From JAFLCL01 sp964502175 (lineage in GTDB: Bacteria; Myxococcota_A; Polyangia; Polyangiales; Sandaracinaceae): 64,000 bases of DNA. The first letter of the stretch is position 1. Every line of letters begins with the position of its first letter. A model generated the notes under the pieces. That model saw only the letters and a program-made list of their open reading frames with translations, had not been told where the DNA came from and searched no databases. Shown here in pieces: positions 51,783 through 61,724 of the stretch. The stretch is taken from the NCBI GenBank assembly GCA_964502175.1, contig CAZCVE010000001.1:264121-328120 (forward strand). Reading direction: 5' to 3'. A program made the translations under genes and the position numbers.

Positions 51783-53147
51783 ATGTCTCGCCCCCTCGTG
51801 CTGTGCCTCGTGTCGCTCGTGCCGGGCCTGGTGGGCTGCGACACGCGGCCGTGCGACGCCGGCTCGCTCACGAGCGCCCTCGCGAGCGCCCGCAGCGGCG
51901 GCGTCGTGGAGGTCGGCGCGTGCCGCATCGCAGGCGCGTTCGAGATCCCCGGCGGGGTCACGCTGCGCGGCACGGACGGCTCCGTGCTGGCGAGCGTCGA
52001 CGATCGCGCCGTGCTCACCGCGAGCGCCGGCGCCACCGTGCAGGGGCTCGAGATCGACGTCGATCACGGTGGCTTCGGGGTGATCGGACGCAGCGGCGAG
52101 CTCGCGCTCGAGGACGTGGACGTGCGCGTCACGCGCGGCATCGGCGTGGGGATCGACGCGAGCTCGCTCACCGCGACCCGCGTCACGCTCGATGGCCCGA
52201 TCACCGACGAGAACGCCGACTTCGCGCCGATGAGCGCCGCCGAGACCGGCACGTTCGGCATCATCGGACGCGGGCTCACGATGGACCACGCGATCGTGCT
52301 GACGGACGTTCGGGTGAGCGACTTCGCGGTCGCTGGCGTCTCGATCGGCGGCGGCGTGCTCACGTGGCAGGGCGTCGAGAGCGGCCCCGACGTCGAGGGC
52401 GTGCGCGGCGTGGGCATCGCGATGTTCGGTGGCTTCGCGGGCTTGTTCTCCGTCGAGGTCGCGTCGATGCGCTCGGGCGTGGGCATGCCGGGCATCGGCG
52501 TCGTCGCCTCGCCGCTCGCCGGAGAGGACGCGGAGCTCTTGGCCAACGGCCTCGTCGTCGAGAGCGGCGACGGCTACGGGCTCTTCGGCGATGGCGCCGC
52601 GATCGCCCTCGAAGACGCGCGATTCGCCGATCTCGGCCTCGTGGGCGTGCGCCTCCAAGGAGGCCTGCTCGACGCGACCACGCTGGTCGCCGAGCGCAAC
52701 GGCGGCGCGGGCGTGCTCGCGATCGACACGGAGTCCGTGAGGATCGAGGGCGGCCGGCTCGACGCGCAGCGCGAGGCGCTGTTCGTGACGATGCTCGGGA
52801 GCGCGCGCATCGCCGACGGCCTCGAGGTCGTCCGCGATTCGAGCGGTGCGCCGCCGCTCGATCTCGAGGTCGCCCGGGTCACGATGAGCGACAACGCGCG
52901 CGCTGGCCTGCTCCTCGACGCGAGCGACGGAACCATCGGCTCGCTGCGCCTCGAGGACGTGACCGTGACGGCGAGCGGGAGCGGCTACGGCGCGATCACG
53001 CAGCGCACGCCCGTGCCTGCGAGCTGGGACGCCATGATCACCCGCGCAGGTGCCGCCGCGACGAACGACGCCGCGTTCTCCACACCGATCGACGTCGTAG
53101 GCATCATGATGCCTCCCGGTCTCGTCGCGACCCCACCGCTCTTTTGA
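51783..53147 (+). CDS. Beta-helix-like lipoprotein
   Basis: A 454-residue lipoprotein with signal SRPLVLCLVSLVPGLVGC. The mature part resembles a right-handed parallel beta-helix: recurrent short strands with Gly turns, such as GGVTLRGTDGSVLASVDDRA, AVAGVSIGGGVLTWQGVESG and DGYGLFGDGAAIALEDARFA. Known beta-helix proteins bind polysaccharides or act as adhesins or lyases; no catalytic motif is visible. The ATG at 51783 is favoured by signal-peptide length; an ATG at 51741 also has a ribosome site. It is paralogous in layout to the next gene. Confidence 0.8.
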   Translation: MSRPLVLCLVSLVPGLVGCDTRPCDAGSLTSALASARSGGVVEVGACRIAGAFEIPGGVTLRGTDGSVLASVDDRAVLTASAGATVQGLEIDVDHGGFGVIGRSGELALEDVDVRVTRGIGVGIDASSLTATRVTLDGPITDENADFAPMSAAETGTFGIIGRGLTMDHAIVLTDVRVSDFAVAGVSIGGGVLTWQGVESGPDVEGVRGVGIAMFGGFAGLFSVEVASMRSGVGMPGIGVVASPLAGEDAELLANGLVVESGDGYGLFGDGAAIALEDARFADLGLVGVRLQGGLLDATTLVAERNGGAGVLAIDTESVRIEGGRLDAQREALFVTMLGSARIADGLEVVRDSSGAPPLDLEVARVTMSDNARAGLLLDASDGTIGSLRLEDVTVTASGSGYGAITQRTPVPASWDAMITRAGAAATNDAAFSTPIDVVGIMMPPGLVATPPLF

Positions 53148-53246
53148 TGGTTCGAGGGACCTCTGGCCCCTCGAGAGTCTCCAACAGCGTGCGCGCACAC
53201 GTGCGTGCCCGCGTGCATGCCCACTCGCTGCCGCCCGCGGCCCACC

Positions 53247-55394
53247 ATGCGCCTCCGCCCCCACATCCCCGCTCTGCTCGTCGTGCTCGTCGTCGGATGT
53301 CCCGAGTCGATGACCACGACGGATGCCTCGAGCGACGCGCCCACCTCGCACGCACCCCTGCCGCCCACCCCTCCGAGCGCGCCGGCCGCGCCCGTGCTCA
53401 CGCCCTGCCCCACCGCGTGGCGTGAGATCGCGGTCGATGGCGTCACGGCCTGCGAGCCGTTCGCCGAAGAGACCACACCTCGCTGCGACGCCGACGAGAT
53501 CCTCGTGCACGGTCGACCGACGGGCCTCGCGTGCGAGCCGGCGAGCCCGTGTCCCAGCGGCGAGTGGCCCGACGACGCGCCGAGCGATGCGATCTACGCG
53601 CGCGCTGGCGCGACCGACGGCGATGGCTCCCGCGCTCGGCCGTTCGGCACGCTCACCGAGGCGATCGCTGCAGCCTCGGCGGGAGGACTTCCGATCATGC
53701 TCGGCGAGGGAGAGCTCGTCGGTGGCGTGCAGGTGCGCGGTGTGCCGTCGATCACGGGCCTCTGTCCATCACGCACGCGGATCGTCGACACCGTCACGAC
53801 CAACTCTGCCTCGCTCATCGTGCGCGCAGGCGCGCTCACGCTGCGAGGTCTCGCGCTCGACGGCGCGCTCTATGGACTCTGGCTCACCGACGGCGCGGAC
53901 GTGCAGGCGGAAGGCGTCGTGGCCGTGGGCGCATCGTCGGCCATTCGCCTCGACGGCGGCGCGATCCTCGACGCGACGCGCGTGCGCGCCGAGAGCCCGC
54001 GCACGAACGATCTCGAGCAGCCGGCGCTGCGGCTGGGGCCCGAGGCGACCGCCACGGTGCGCGCCTCGACGCTGATCGGCGGCGGCAGCCTCGCGTACGG
54101 ATACCGAAGGATGAGCGACCCGAGCGAGGTGTTCGCGACGCTCGTGATCGAAGACTCGACCCTCCTCGACGCGGAGGTCGGTCTCGCGGGTCGGCTCGAG
54201 GCGACGCTGAGGCGCACCGCGATCGACGGCGTGGGCGTCGGCGTCGTCACCATCTCGCCGCGGACCACCGTGCTCGAAGACGTGCGCGCGCGCGACGTGG
54301 GTGTGGGGGTCGCGAGCGACAGCGCGTTCGTGAACGCAGCCGGTGGCACGACCACGCTGCGCCGCGTGTCGATCGTGGGCGTCGAGCGCGGGCTCGGGCT
54401 CCTCGTGCAAGGCGTCTCTCCGGACGCGAGCCTCGTCGCCGAAGACGTGATCGTCGCGCGCGTGGGCGGCGACGTCGCCGTACAGGCCTCGGACGGTGCA
54501 TCGCTGCGCGTCGATCGCGTGCTCGTGAGCGACGCGCAGGGAACGGCGATCGCGGTCGATGGAGGCGCGCGCGCGGAGATCCAGGACGCGACGCTGACGA
54601 GCCTCGGACGAGGGAGCGACGACACGTTCGGCAGCGCCATCGCGGCCCTCGAGCTCGGCACGTCGATCACCGTCGAGCGCGTCGTCGCGCGCGTTCCTGC
54701 GTACGGCCTCGCCGTGCTCGATGGCGCGATCGCGCACGCGAGCGACGTCTCGATCTCCGGTGGCCTCGGGATGGGCGTGCAGTGCGATCCCTCTGGCACC
54801 TGCAACTCGGGCGAGAGTCTCTTGGTGATCGATCGCGGCGAGGTCCGCGGCGTGCTGCGCTACGGCGTGGCCGCGATCGCTGCCCGCGCGACCGTGCGCG
54901 ATCTCGCGATCGATGACGTGGTCACCACGACGACCTCAGGCGCTCCCGGTGTCGGAGTGCTCGCGTACCTCGGCGACGTCGACGGTGCGCGCGTTCGCGT
55001 GGGCGGCGTCGAAGGGATCGGTCTCGTCGCGATCGGCGCGCGCGTCGCGCTCGAGGACCTCGAGGTCGGTCGCACCGACCTCCGCGCGTGTGACGGGTGC
55101 GCGAGCGGCACGCTCGGCGATGGCATCACGTGCGCGGTCGACGGATCGCTCGCGCTCTCGAACGTGCTCGTGCACGGCTCGGCGCGGGCGGGCATCACGG
55201 CGGCGCGCGGCTGCCTCACGCCGCAGTTCGCGGGGGGCGTCGTCGAACAGAACGGGATCGGCGTGCTCACCGACGAGAGCGTCGACGTCAGCCTCTTCCG
55301 AACACTGCTCGTGCGCGACAACGGTACCGACTACGATCGCATCTCTCTCACCCTCAGCCCCGAAGAGCTCGGGCTCACCGACTCCTCGCTCTGA
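53247..55394 (+). CDS. Large beta-helix-like lipoprotein
   Basis: A 715-residue lipoprotein (signal RPHIPALLVVLVVGC). A short Cys-containing region (about residues 40-110) is followed by a long parallel beta-helix-like domain. It begins DAIYARAGATDGDGSRARPF, a phrase typical of DUF1565-type helices, then many turns such as ALTLRGLALDGALYGLWL and VVEQNGIGVLTDESVDVSLF. Repeat content and lack of catalytic motifs suggest a surface structural or adhesive role. It lies 17 bases before the FHA/sigma-54 activator gene and is probably in the same operon. Confidence 0.85.
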   Translation: MRLRPHIPALLVVLVVGCPESMTTTDASSDAPTSHAPLPPTPPSAPAAPVLTPCPTAWREIAVDGVTACEPFAEETTPRCDADEILVHGRPTGLACEPASPCPSGEWPDDAPSDAIYARAGATDGDGSRARPFGTLTEAIAAASAGGLPIMLGEGELVGGVQVRGVPSITGLCPSRTRIVDTVTTNSASLIVRAGALTLRGLALDGALYGLWLTDGADVQAEGVVAVGASSAIRLDGGAILDATRVRAESPRTNDLEQPALRLGPEATATVRASTLIGGGSLAYGYRRMSDPSEVFATLVIEDSTLLDAEVGLAGRLEATLRRTAIDGVGVGVVTISPRTTVLEDVRARDVGVGVASDSAFVNAAGGTTTLRRVSIVGVERGLGLLVQGVSPDASLVAEDVIVARVGGDVAVQASDGASLRVDRVLVSDAQGTAIAVDGGARAEIQDATLTSLGRGSDDTFGSAIAALELGTSITVERVVARVPAYGLAVLDGAIAHASDVSISGGLGMGVQCDPSGTCNSGESLLVIDRGEVRGVLRYGVAAIAARATVRDLAIDDVVTTTTSGAPGVGVLAYLGDVDGARVRVGGVEGIGLVAIGARVALEDLEVGRTDLRACDGCASGTLGDGITCAVDGSLALSNVLVHGSARAGITAARGCLTPQFAGGVVEQNGIGVLTDESVDVSLFRTLLVRDNGTDYDRISLTLSPEELGLTDSSL

Positions 55395-55411
55395 CGCGCT
55401 CCTCGTCCCCG

Positions 55412-56761
55412 ATGTCCCGCGCCAACGACTCGACCCTCGGCGATTCCGTCCCGGCCAAGCGCGCTCGCGCTCGCTGGACGGCGCGCGTCGTGGCCGTCGC
55501 AGGGCGGCCCGTGCACCAAGAGGCCCGCGAGCTCGCGGTCGGACGCACGCACCTCGGTCGCGCGGTGGAGTCGCCCGATCTGGTGCTCGACGATCCGCGC
55601 GTCTCGCGGCGTCACGCCGCGATCGACGTGGATCGCGACGGCGCGAGGGTCTCGCTCGAGGGCGGGTCGAGCGTTCGGCTCGACGGTCGCGCGGGCGAAG
55701 GCGGTGCGCTGAGCGACGGCTCGGTGCTCGTGCTCGGCGCGAGCGCCATCGTGCTCCGGCAGCGCGCGCCCGAGCCCTCGGGCCCGAGCGCCGACGCGTG
55801 GGGCATCCTCGGAGACTCGCCGCCGACGCGCATGCTGCGACGCACGATCGGCATGATCGCGCGCACCGGCGCGAGCATCCTCGTGCACGGCGAGAGCGGC
55901 ACGGGCAAGGAGCTCGTCGCGAGCGCGATCCACGAAGCCTCGGGGCGCAAGGGCCCGCTCGTGCCCGTGAACACGAGCGCGATCCCCGCGCAGCTCGCAG
56001 AGGCGCATCTCTTCGGTCACGTCGCGGGCGCATACACCGGCGCGACGACGGCGGGGCTCGGACTCTTCCGGAGCGCCGATGGCGGGACGCTGTTCCTGGA
56101 CGAGATCGGCGAGCTGTCGCCCGAGCTCCAGCCGAAGCTCCTCCGCGTGCTCGAGGATCGCACCGTGATCCCCGTGGGCACGACGAAGGGCGTGCGCGTC
56201 GACGTGCGCGTGGTGTGCGCGACGAACCGCGACCTCGTCGCGGAGCTCGACGCAGGACGCTTCCGCGGCGATCTCTACGCCCGCATCTCCGACTTCACGC
56301 TCGCGCTCTCGCCGCTGCGCGATCGACGCGAGGACGTGCTCACGCTCCTCGCGCGCGATCTCGGCCCGGACGCACCGCCGCTCGCGCCCGACCTGCTCGC
56401 GGCGCTGCTCGATCGGCCGTGGCGCTTCAACGTGCGCGAGCTCCGCAAGGTCGCGACGCAGCTGCGCGTGCGCGGCGAAGGCGCGGAGCGGCTGACGCTC
56501 GACATGCTCGACGCGCCCACGCCCGCCGCGCCGATGGCGCCGATCGAGGCGGCGCGATCGGCCCCTCGCGCGAGCGTCGACGCGGGCACGGAGGACACGG
56601 AGCGATCGACGGCCGTGCCTACGAAGAACGAGCTGCTCGACATGCTCACGCGGCACCGCGGCGTGGTGGAGCTCGTCGCGCGCGAGACGGGACGATCACG
56701 GCGTCAGGTGCACCGCTGGCTCGAGAAGCACGAGATCGATCTCGCGAAGTACCGCGCCTGA
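55412..56761 (+). CDS. Sigma-54-dependent activator with N-terminal FHA domain
   Basis: A 449-residue enhancer-binding protein. Residues 24-118 form an FHA domain (VGRTHLGR, RVSRRHAAIDV, LGASAIVL). A central AAA+ domain follows with Walker A GESGTGKE (160-167), the sigma-54 contact loop GAYTGA (206-211), Walker B GGTLFLDEIGEL (224-235) and an Arg-finger region VVCATNRDL. The C-terminus (about 415-449) is a Fis-type helix-turn-helix, VVELVARETGRSRRQVHRWL. FHA in place of a receiver means control by phospho-Thr binding, not Asp phosphorylation. It is flanked by kinases at 49940 and 56777, the likely source of the signal. Confidence 0.92.
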   Translation: MSRANDSTLGDSVPAKRARARWTARVVAVAGRPVHQEARELAVGRTHLGRAVESPDLVLDDPRVSRRHAAIDVDRDGARVSLEGGSSVRLDGRAGEGGALSDGSVLVLGASAIVLRQRAPEPSGPSADAWGILGDSPPTRMLRRTIGMIARTGASILVHGESGTGKELVASAIHEASGRKGPLVPVNTSAIPAQLAEAHLFGHVAGAYTGATTAGLGLFRSADGGTLFLDEIGELSPELQPKLLRVLEDRTVIPVGTTKGVRVDVRVVCATNRDLVAELDAGRFRGDLYARISDFTLALSPLRDRREDVLTLLARDLGPDAPPLAPDLLAALLDRPWRFNVRELRKVATQLRVRGEGAERLTLDMLDAPTPAAPMAPIEAARSAPRASVDAGTEDTERSTAVPTKNELLDMLTRHRGVVELVARETGRSRRQVHRWLEKHEIDLAKYRA

Positions 56762-56776
56762 TCGTGACGTGACGAC

Positions 56777-59700
56777 GTGACCCACGTGACGTCCAGCGCA
56801 GCGGCTCATGCGATCCCCGGTCGCATCGGCGCGTACCGCATCACGGGCGAGCTCGGGCGCGGTGGCATCGGCACCGTGTACCGCGCGATCGACGCGGCGG
56901 GCCGCGCGGTCGCGCTCAAGGTGCTGCTGCGCGGTGGCGACGCAGACACCGACGCGCGCCTGCTTCGTGAGTCGTCGTTCCGCGTCGAGCATCCCAACGT
57001 CGTGCGCACGATCGGTGGAGGCCTCGCCTCGGACGGCCAGCCCTACCTCGTGCTCGAGCTGCTCGAAGGCACGACGCTGCGCGACGCGCTCGTCGACGCC
57101 GCGCCCGCCGACGTGATCCTGTGGATCACGCAGGCCGCGCGCGGTGTGGCGGCGCTGCACGACGCGGGGCTCGTGCACCGCGACATCAAGCCGGAGAACC
57201 TCTTCCTCACGAAGGACGGCGTGGTGAAGGTGCTCGATCTCGGCATCGCCGCGTGGACCGACGAGCGCTCGCGCGTGACGGCGACCGGCGCCGTGATGGG
57301 CACGCCCGCCTACCTCGCGCCTGAGCAAGTGCGCGGCTCGCGCGCGCTCGATCCACGCACCGACGTGTGGGCGCTCGGCGTCGTGCTCTTCGAGGGCCTC
57401 ACGGGTCGCTCGCCGTTCCGACGCGATGGGCCGCTCGCGACGATGCTCGCGGTCTCCGTCGACCCGATCCCGCGCGTCGACGATCTCGCGCCGCGCGTGC
57501 ACCCTCGACTCGCGCGCATCGTCCACCACTGCCTCGAGCGCTTGCCCGCGCTCCGCCTGCCGACCGCGGCTCAGCTCGCGAGCGCGCTCGAAGAGACGCA
57601 GGTCGTCACCGCGAGCGTGGACGAGCGCGCGTCCACGCCCGGAGGCGCGAGCGCCGAGCGCGCGATCGCGCTCCTCGTCGCGGCGAACGTCGTCGGCACG
57701 CGCGACGCGATCGAGGCCATCGTCGAGGGCGCGGGCGGAGAGACCTTGTGGCTGCCCGACGGTCGTGTCGTCGGCGTGTTCGGTGCGTCGTCGTCGATCG
57801 GCGACGAGGCCGAGCGCGTGCTCCGCGCGGCCAACGGTGTCCGGCGCCTCACGCGCACGGTCGCGATCGCGCTCGGGCGCGCGAGCGTCGCGGGCGCGCA
57901 CGCGCGGGGTGAGGCGGTGCGCGAAGCGGGCGAGGCGCTCGCGCGGGCGTCGGAAGGCATCGTCTGCGGCGCGCGCACGGCGCAGCTCCTTCGCGCGAGC
58001 CACGCGATCGACGAGAGCTCGCCCGGTGTGTTCCGCGTCGACGGCGACGGACGCCGCGCGACCGCGCTGGTGCCGCTGCTCGCGCGCGACGTGGAGCTCG
58101 CGCGCCTGCGCAGGACCCGCGACGAGGTGATCGCGGGCGCGCAGCCGATCGTGACGTACGTGGTCGGCGCGCCGGGCACGGGCAAGACACGTCTCGCGGA
58201 GGCCGTGCGCGGCCTGGCCGCCGAGCTCCAGCCCCCGATGATCGTGCGCGAGGCCCATGCACGATCGGGCGTTCCGATCGCAGGTCTCTTCGAGCGCGCG
58301 CTCCGCGGAGACGACGCGCCCGCCGCAGAGCAGCGCGCAGACGACGCGACCGTACGCGTCGATCGCGCGCGCGAGGCGGTGGTGGCGCAGCTCGCCGGGC
58401 TCGCGACCGAAGGCCCGCTCGTGCTCGTGCTCGAGGACGCGCAGTGGGCCGACGCGCAGACGCTCGCGCTCGTCGAAGATCTGCCGCGACGTCTCGAGGA
58501 CCTCCCCGTGTGGCTCGTCGTCACGGGTCGACCGGAGCTCCTCGAGCGGCTGCGCGAGCCGCCCGATCACGAGCTCATCGTCGAGCCTGCGCCGCTGACG
58601 GCGCGCGACGCGATCGCGATGGCGCGCGCGCTCGGTCTTCCACCGCCCGGCATCGAGGTCGCGCAGGCGCTGGTCGCGCACACCGGCGGCAATCCGCTCT
58701 TCGTCGAGGTGATCCTCGGCGCGTACGGCGCGTCCCTCCAGACCGACACGCTCACGACAGCCGCGCTGCCCGCGACGATCGAGTTCGCCATCCAGGCGCG
58801 CCTCGATCAGCTGCCGCGCGCTGCGCGAGACGTGCTCGTCGCGCTGGCCCTCGTGGCCAGGCCAGCGGAGATCGGCGAGCTCGTGGAGCTCGGATGTGAC
58901 GACGCGGAGAGCGCGCTCGAGGTGCTGGTCACGCGCGATCTCGTGGTGCGCGCTGCGGCCGGCGCGCACGGCGGACGCGCGCATCGCGTGAGGAGCCCCG
59001 TGGTCGCGCAGGTCGCCCTCGCCGCCGCGAGCGACGGGACGCGACGTGATCTCCACCAGCGCGCCGCGCTGATCGCGGCGTCGCGGCGGCGCGACGAAGA
59101 AGAGCTCGCGCACCACCTCGAGAGCGCAGGTGCGCCCGTCGAGGCCGCGTCCGCCTACCTCGCAGCGGCGCTGGGCGCGATGCGCGGGGGCGACGCGCGG
59201 AAGGTCGTGCGGTGCGGTCGCTCGGCGCTGCGCTGCGGCTTGGCGGTGGAAGACGCGTTCGAGCTCCACCTCGCGCGCGCCGACGCCGCGCGCTGGTCGG
59301 GCGAGGCCGACGAGCAGACGCTTGCGCTCGATCACGCAGCGCGCGCGGCGACCACGGAGCTCGAGCGCGCTCGGGTCGCGAGCGCGCTCGGTGAGCTCTC
59401 GCGACGACGCGGCGACTTCGACGGTGCCCTCACGCGTCTCGACGACGCGATGGTGCTCGCGCGCGCGGCGGGTGATCGCGACGCGCTCGCGTGGGCCGCG
59501 TGTCGACGCGCGGTCGCGTGCGTCTCGCTCGCGCGCCACGACGAGGCCGCCGCCGCCCTCGATGCGATCGACGACGCCGAGTCACTCGGACCCGCCACGC
59601 GCGGTGCGATCGAGGATGCGCGCGGCTACCTCGCTGGCTCGCGCGGCGATCTCGGTCTGCGTCGCGCATCGTTCGCCCGCGCAGCGCAGCTGCACACGGA

Positions 59701-60337
59701 GGCTGGCGATCTCCGGCGCGCCGCGGGCTCGGAGAGCAACGCCGCCGACGCTGCGTCCCTGCTCGGTCTCCACGAGGTCGCCGAGACGGGCCTTCGTCGA
59801 TCGCTCGCGCTCGCGCGACGCGTCGGAAACCGTCTGACCGAAGGCTACGCGCTGGCGAACCTCGGCCGGGCGCTCACCGCGCTCGGTCGCACCCGGGAAG
59901 CACGCGACGCGATCGATCAGGCGCGCGCCTTGGCGCGTCAGATGGGCGACGCGCACCTCGCGTCGGCCGCAGCGCTCTACGCGTGTCGCCTCGATCCAGC
60001 CGCGGCAGATCCGCAGGTCGTCGAGTCACTGGCGAACGACCCGTCGCCGACGATCCGCGCATCGGCCGAGGTGCTCGCGGCCGAGCGTGCGAGCGACGAG
60101 GCTCAGGCGATCTCGCACGTGACGCGAGCGCTCGCGATCGCGGGCGAGGGTCTCGAAGAAGGCGAGAACGAGATCCGCGGAGCCGCGGTGCGTGTGCTCG
60201 CGCGTCACGGCCACGACGCGCGCGCCGCGGAAGAACGCGCGCGCGCCGACGCACGCCTCACGACGCTCGCCGCGCGCATCACCGATCCCGAGACGCGCGC
60301 TGCCTTCGTCACGCGCAACCGCGCGCTCTGGGCGTAG
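56777..60337 (+). CDS. Four-module signalling protein: kinase, cyclase-like, ATPase, TPR
   Basis: A 1186-residue cytoplasmic protein. Residues 18-275 are a Ser/Thr kinase (GRGGIG, Lys48, HRDIKPEN at 135-142, DLG for DFG at 154-156, APE). Residues about 293-423 look like a degenerate class-III nucleotide cyclase domain: GGETLWLPDGRVVGVFGASS, then IALGRASVAGAHARGEAV, without the metal-binding Asp pair. Residues about 430-750 are a PknK-type ATPase with Walker A GAPGTGKT (464-471) and LVLVLEDAQWAD. The rest is tetratricopeptide repeats. Such proteins integrate signals on a large scaffold. Start is a GTG, 15 bases after the sigma-54 activator, so co-transcribed. Confidence 0.85.
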   Translation: MTHVTSSAAAHAIPGRIGAYRITGELGRGGIGTVYRAIDAAGRAVALKVLLRGGDADTDARLLRESSFRVEHPNVVRTIGGGLASDGQPYLVLELLEGTTLRDALVDAAPADVILWITQAARGVAALHDAGLVHRDIKPENLFLTKDGVVKVLDLGIAAWTDERSRVTATGAVMGTPAYLAPEQVRGSRALDPRTDVWALGVVLFEGLTGRSPFRRDGPLATMLAVSVDPIPRVDDLAPRVHPRLARIVHHCLERLPALRLPTAAQLASALEETQVVTASVDERASTPGGASAERAIALLVAANVVGTRDAIEAIVEGAGGETLWLPDGRVVGVFGASSSIGDEAERVLRAANGVRRLTRTVAIALGRASVAGAHARGEAVREAGEALARASEGIVCGARTAQLLRASHAIDESSPGVFRVDGDGRRATALVPLLARDVELARLRRTRDEVIAGAQPIVTYVVGAPGTGKTRLAEAVRGLAAELQPPMIVREAHARSGVPIAGLFERALRGDDAPAAEQRADDATVRVDRAREAVVAQLAGLATEGPLVLVLEDAQWADAQTLALVEDLPRRLEDLPVWLVVTGRPELLERLREPPDHELIVEPAPLTARDAIAMARALGLPPPGIEVAQALVAHTGGNPLFVEVILGAYGASLQTDTLTTAALPATIEFAIQARLDQLPRAARDVLVALALVARPAEIGELVELGCDDAESALEVLVTRDLVVRAAAGAHGGRAHRVRSPVVAQVALAAASDGTRRDLHQRAALIAASRRRDEEELAHHLESAGAPVEAASAYLAAALGAMRGGDARKVVRCGRSALRCGLAVEDAFELHLARADAARWSGEADEQTLALDHAARAATTELERARVASALGELSRRRGDFDGALTRLDDAMVLARAAGDRDALAWAACRRAVACVSLARHDEAAAALDAIDDAESLGPATRGAIEDARGYLAGSRGDLGLRRASFARAAQLHTEAGDLRRAAGSESNAADAASLLGLHEVAETGLRRSLALARRVGNRLTEGYALANLGRALTALGRTREARDAIDQARALARQMGDAHLASAAALYACRLDPAAADPQVVESLANDPSPTIRASAEVLAAERASDEAQAISHVTRALAIAGEGLEEGENEIRGAAVRVLARHGHDARAAEERARADARLTTLAARITDPETRAAFVTRNRALWA

Positions 60338-60364
60338 GCACCGCGTCGCGAACGCGCGCAGCGA

Positions 60365-61537
60365 TCAGCGTCGCGCTTGTCGTCCCCCTCGCGCGGCGCC
60401 GGCGCGCGCGGTTGGAGCGGAAGTGCCGTTCGCGGGCGGGAGCGCGCCGAGCATCTCGGAGACGGCAGTCGGGTCTGCCCACGGCGTGCCGTACTGGAAG
60501 CTCGCGCGGATCGAGGCGGGCTCGAAGAACGCGTCGCGCGGGTTCGTCGCGGGGAAGCGCACATCCACGACGTGCAGGCGCTCGATCATGCGCGGCGTGC
60601 CCGCTGCGGCCTCGAGGCTGTGCGCCACGATGCTGCCCTGCGCGTCGACCATGAAGCGGAACGTGCGCAGCACGGCGCCGTCGGAGCGCATGTCGCACGA
60701 CCAGAGGCCTGGGTGATCGCCGAGGAAGACCGGCTCGCCCGACCAGCCGGCGCTCGCGCCTTCGACGTGCGGGCCCCACCAGAGCGCGTTCATCTCGAGG
60801 CGCGCGCGGTACCACGCGACGCGTCGACGCGTGGCTTGCTGGCTCGTCCACTCCTCGACCTCGACCTCGGCGAACGCAGACGTGCTCACCTCGACGTCGC
60901 GGATCCGCTCGTCGCCGACGCGACATCGCAGCGTGGAGTCGAAGCCCTCGTACGTGCCCGAGAAGGCCGTGAAGAGCTGGAGGTAACGCTGATCGTCGTT
61001 CTGCAGCATGTACGCGAACGCGGTGCCCACGAGGCTGCCTGCGTCGATCTGGTACGTCGTGCCGATCACGGGTCGTCCGCGATCGTCGTCGTGCACCCAG
61101 TAGGGATAGCCGCGCACGTTCACGCTCATCGATCGGAGGAGCGTCGTCGTCTCGGCGACGTCGTTCATGTACTGGATCTCGATCGTGACCGCGCCCGTGG
61201 TGGTGATGAGGCCCGAGTCGCCCGTGGTGCACTCGAAGCGGCCCATGTTCGGGCTCAGCTCGTTGGGCGCGCACACCTGCGACACGACGGTGCGGGCGCC
61301 CTGCTTCACGTCGATGCGGAGCCGGTCTTGTCGGCTCGCCAGCTCGCGCACTTCGGCGGCGATGCGCACGGCGTAGCCGCCGCTCTCGGGGTCGGGCGTG
61401 TAGAGGCGCACGTGCAGCGTCGCCTCGTTGAGCACCTGCGCGCTCGCGGGCGCAGCGATCCCTGTCGCCAGCATCAGCGACATCAACGACATCATCGTCG
61501 CGCTCGCCATCACCGTCCTGGTCAGCCGCCGGTTCAT
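60365..61537 (-). CDS. Exported beta-rich protein of unknown function
   Basis: A 390-residue protein with a signal peptide (SLMLATGIAAPASAQ). The mature part has paired Cys (SQVCAPNELS and RFECTTGDSG; STLRCRVGDER; LWSCDMRSDG) and beta-sandwich features such as ATLHVRLYTPDPESGGYAVR and VTIEIQYMNDVAETT. The final 25 residues are Arg/Ala/Gly-rich. The ATG at 61537 is preceded by GGAGGAGG, so the start is secure. No family recognised; a secreted or periplasmic location is likely. It is convergent with the kinase gene. Confidence 0.75.
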   Translation of the reverse strand: MNRRLTRTVMASATMMSLMSLMLATGIAAPASAQVLNEATLHVRLYTPDPESGGYAVRIAAEVRELASRQDRLRIDVKQGARTVVSQVCAPNELSPNMGRFECTTGDSGLITTTGAVTIEIQYMNDVAETTTLLRSMSVNVRGYPYWVHDDDRGRPVIGTTYQIDAGSLVGTAFAYMLQNDDQRYLQLFTAFSGTYEGFDSTLRCRVGDERIRDVEVSTSAFAEVEVEEWTSQQATRRRVAWYRARLEMNALWWGPHVEGASAGWSGEPVFLGDHPGLWSCDMRSDGAVLRTFRFMVDAQGSIVAHSLEAAAGTPRMIERLHVVDVRFPATNPRDAFFEPASIRASFQYGTPWADPTAVSEMLGALPPANGTSAPTARAGAARGGRQARR

Positions 61538-61724
61538 CAATGCCTCCTCCGCGCACATCGGCGCACGGCACGTTGAGCAACGCGCAGACCAGGCTCGGCG
61601 AGACGTGGAGAGCCCGGATCTCCGAGCGTTTCGAGGTGCTCCGTGGCCGGACGCAGCCAGGACCGCGGGCGCGCACGCGGGCGCGCACGCTCGTGTCTGC
61701 CGCCCACCCGTGGTAGCTCCCGGC

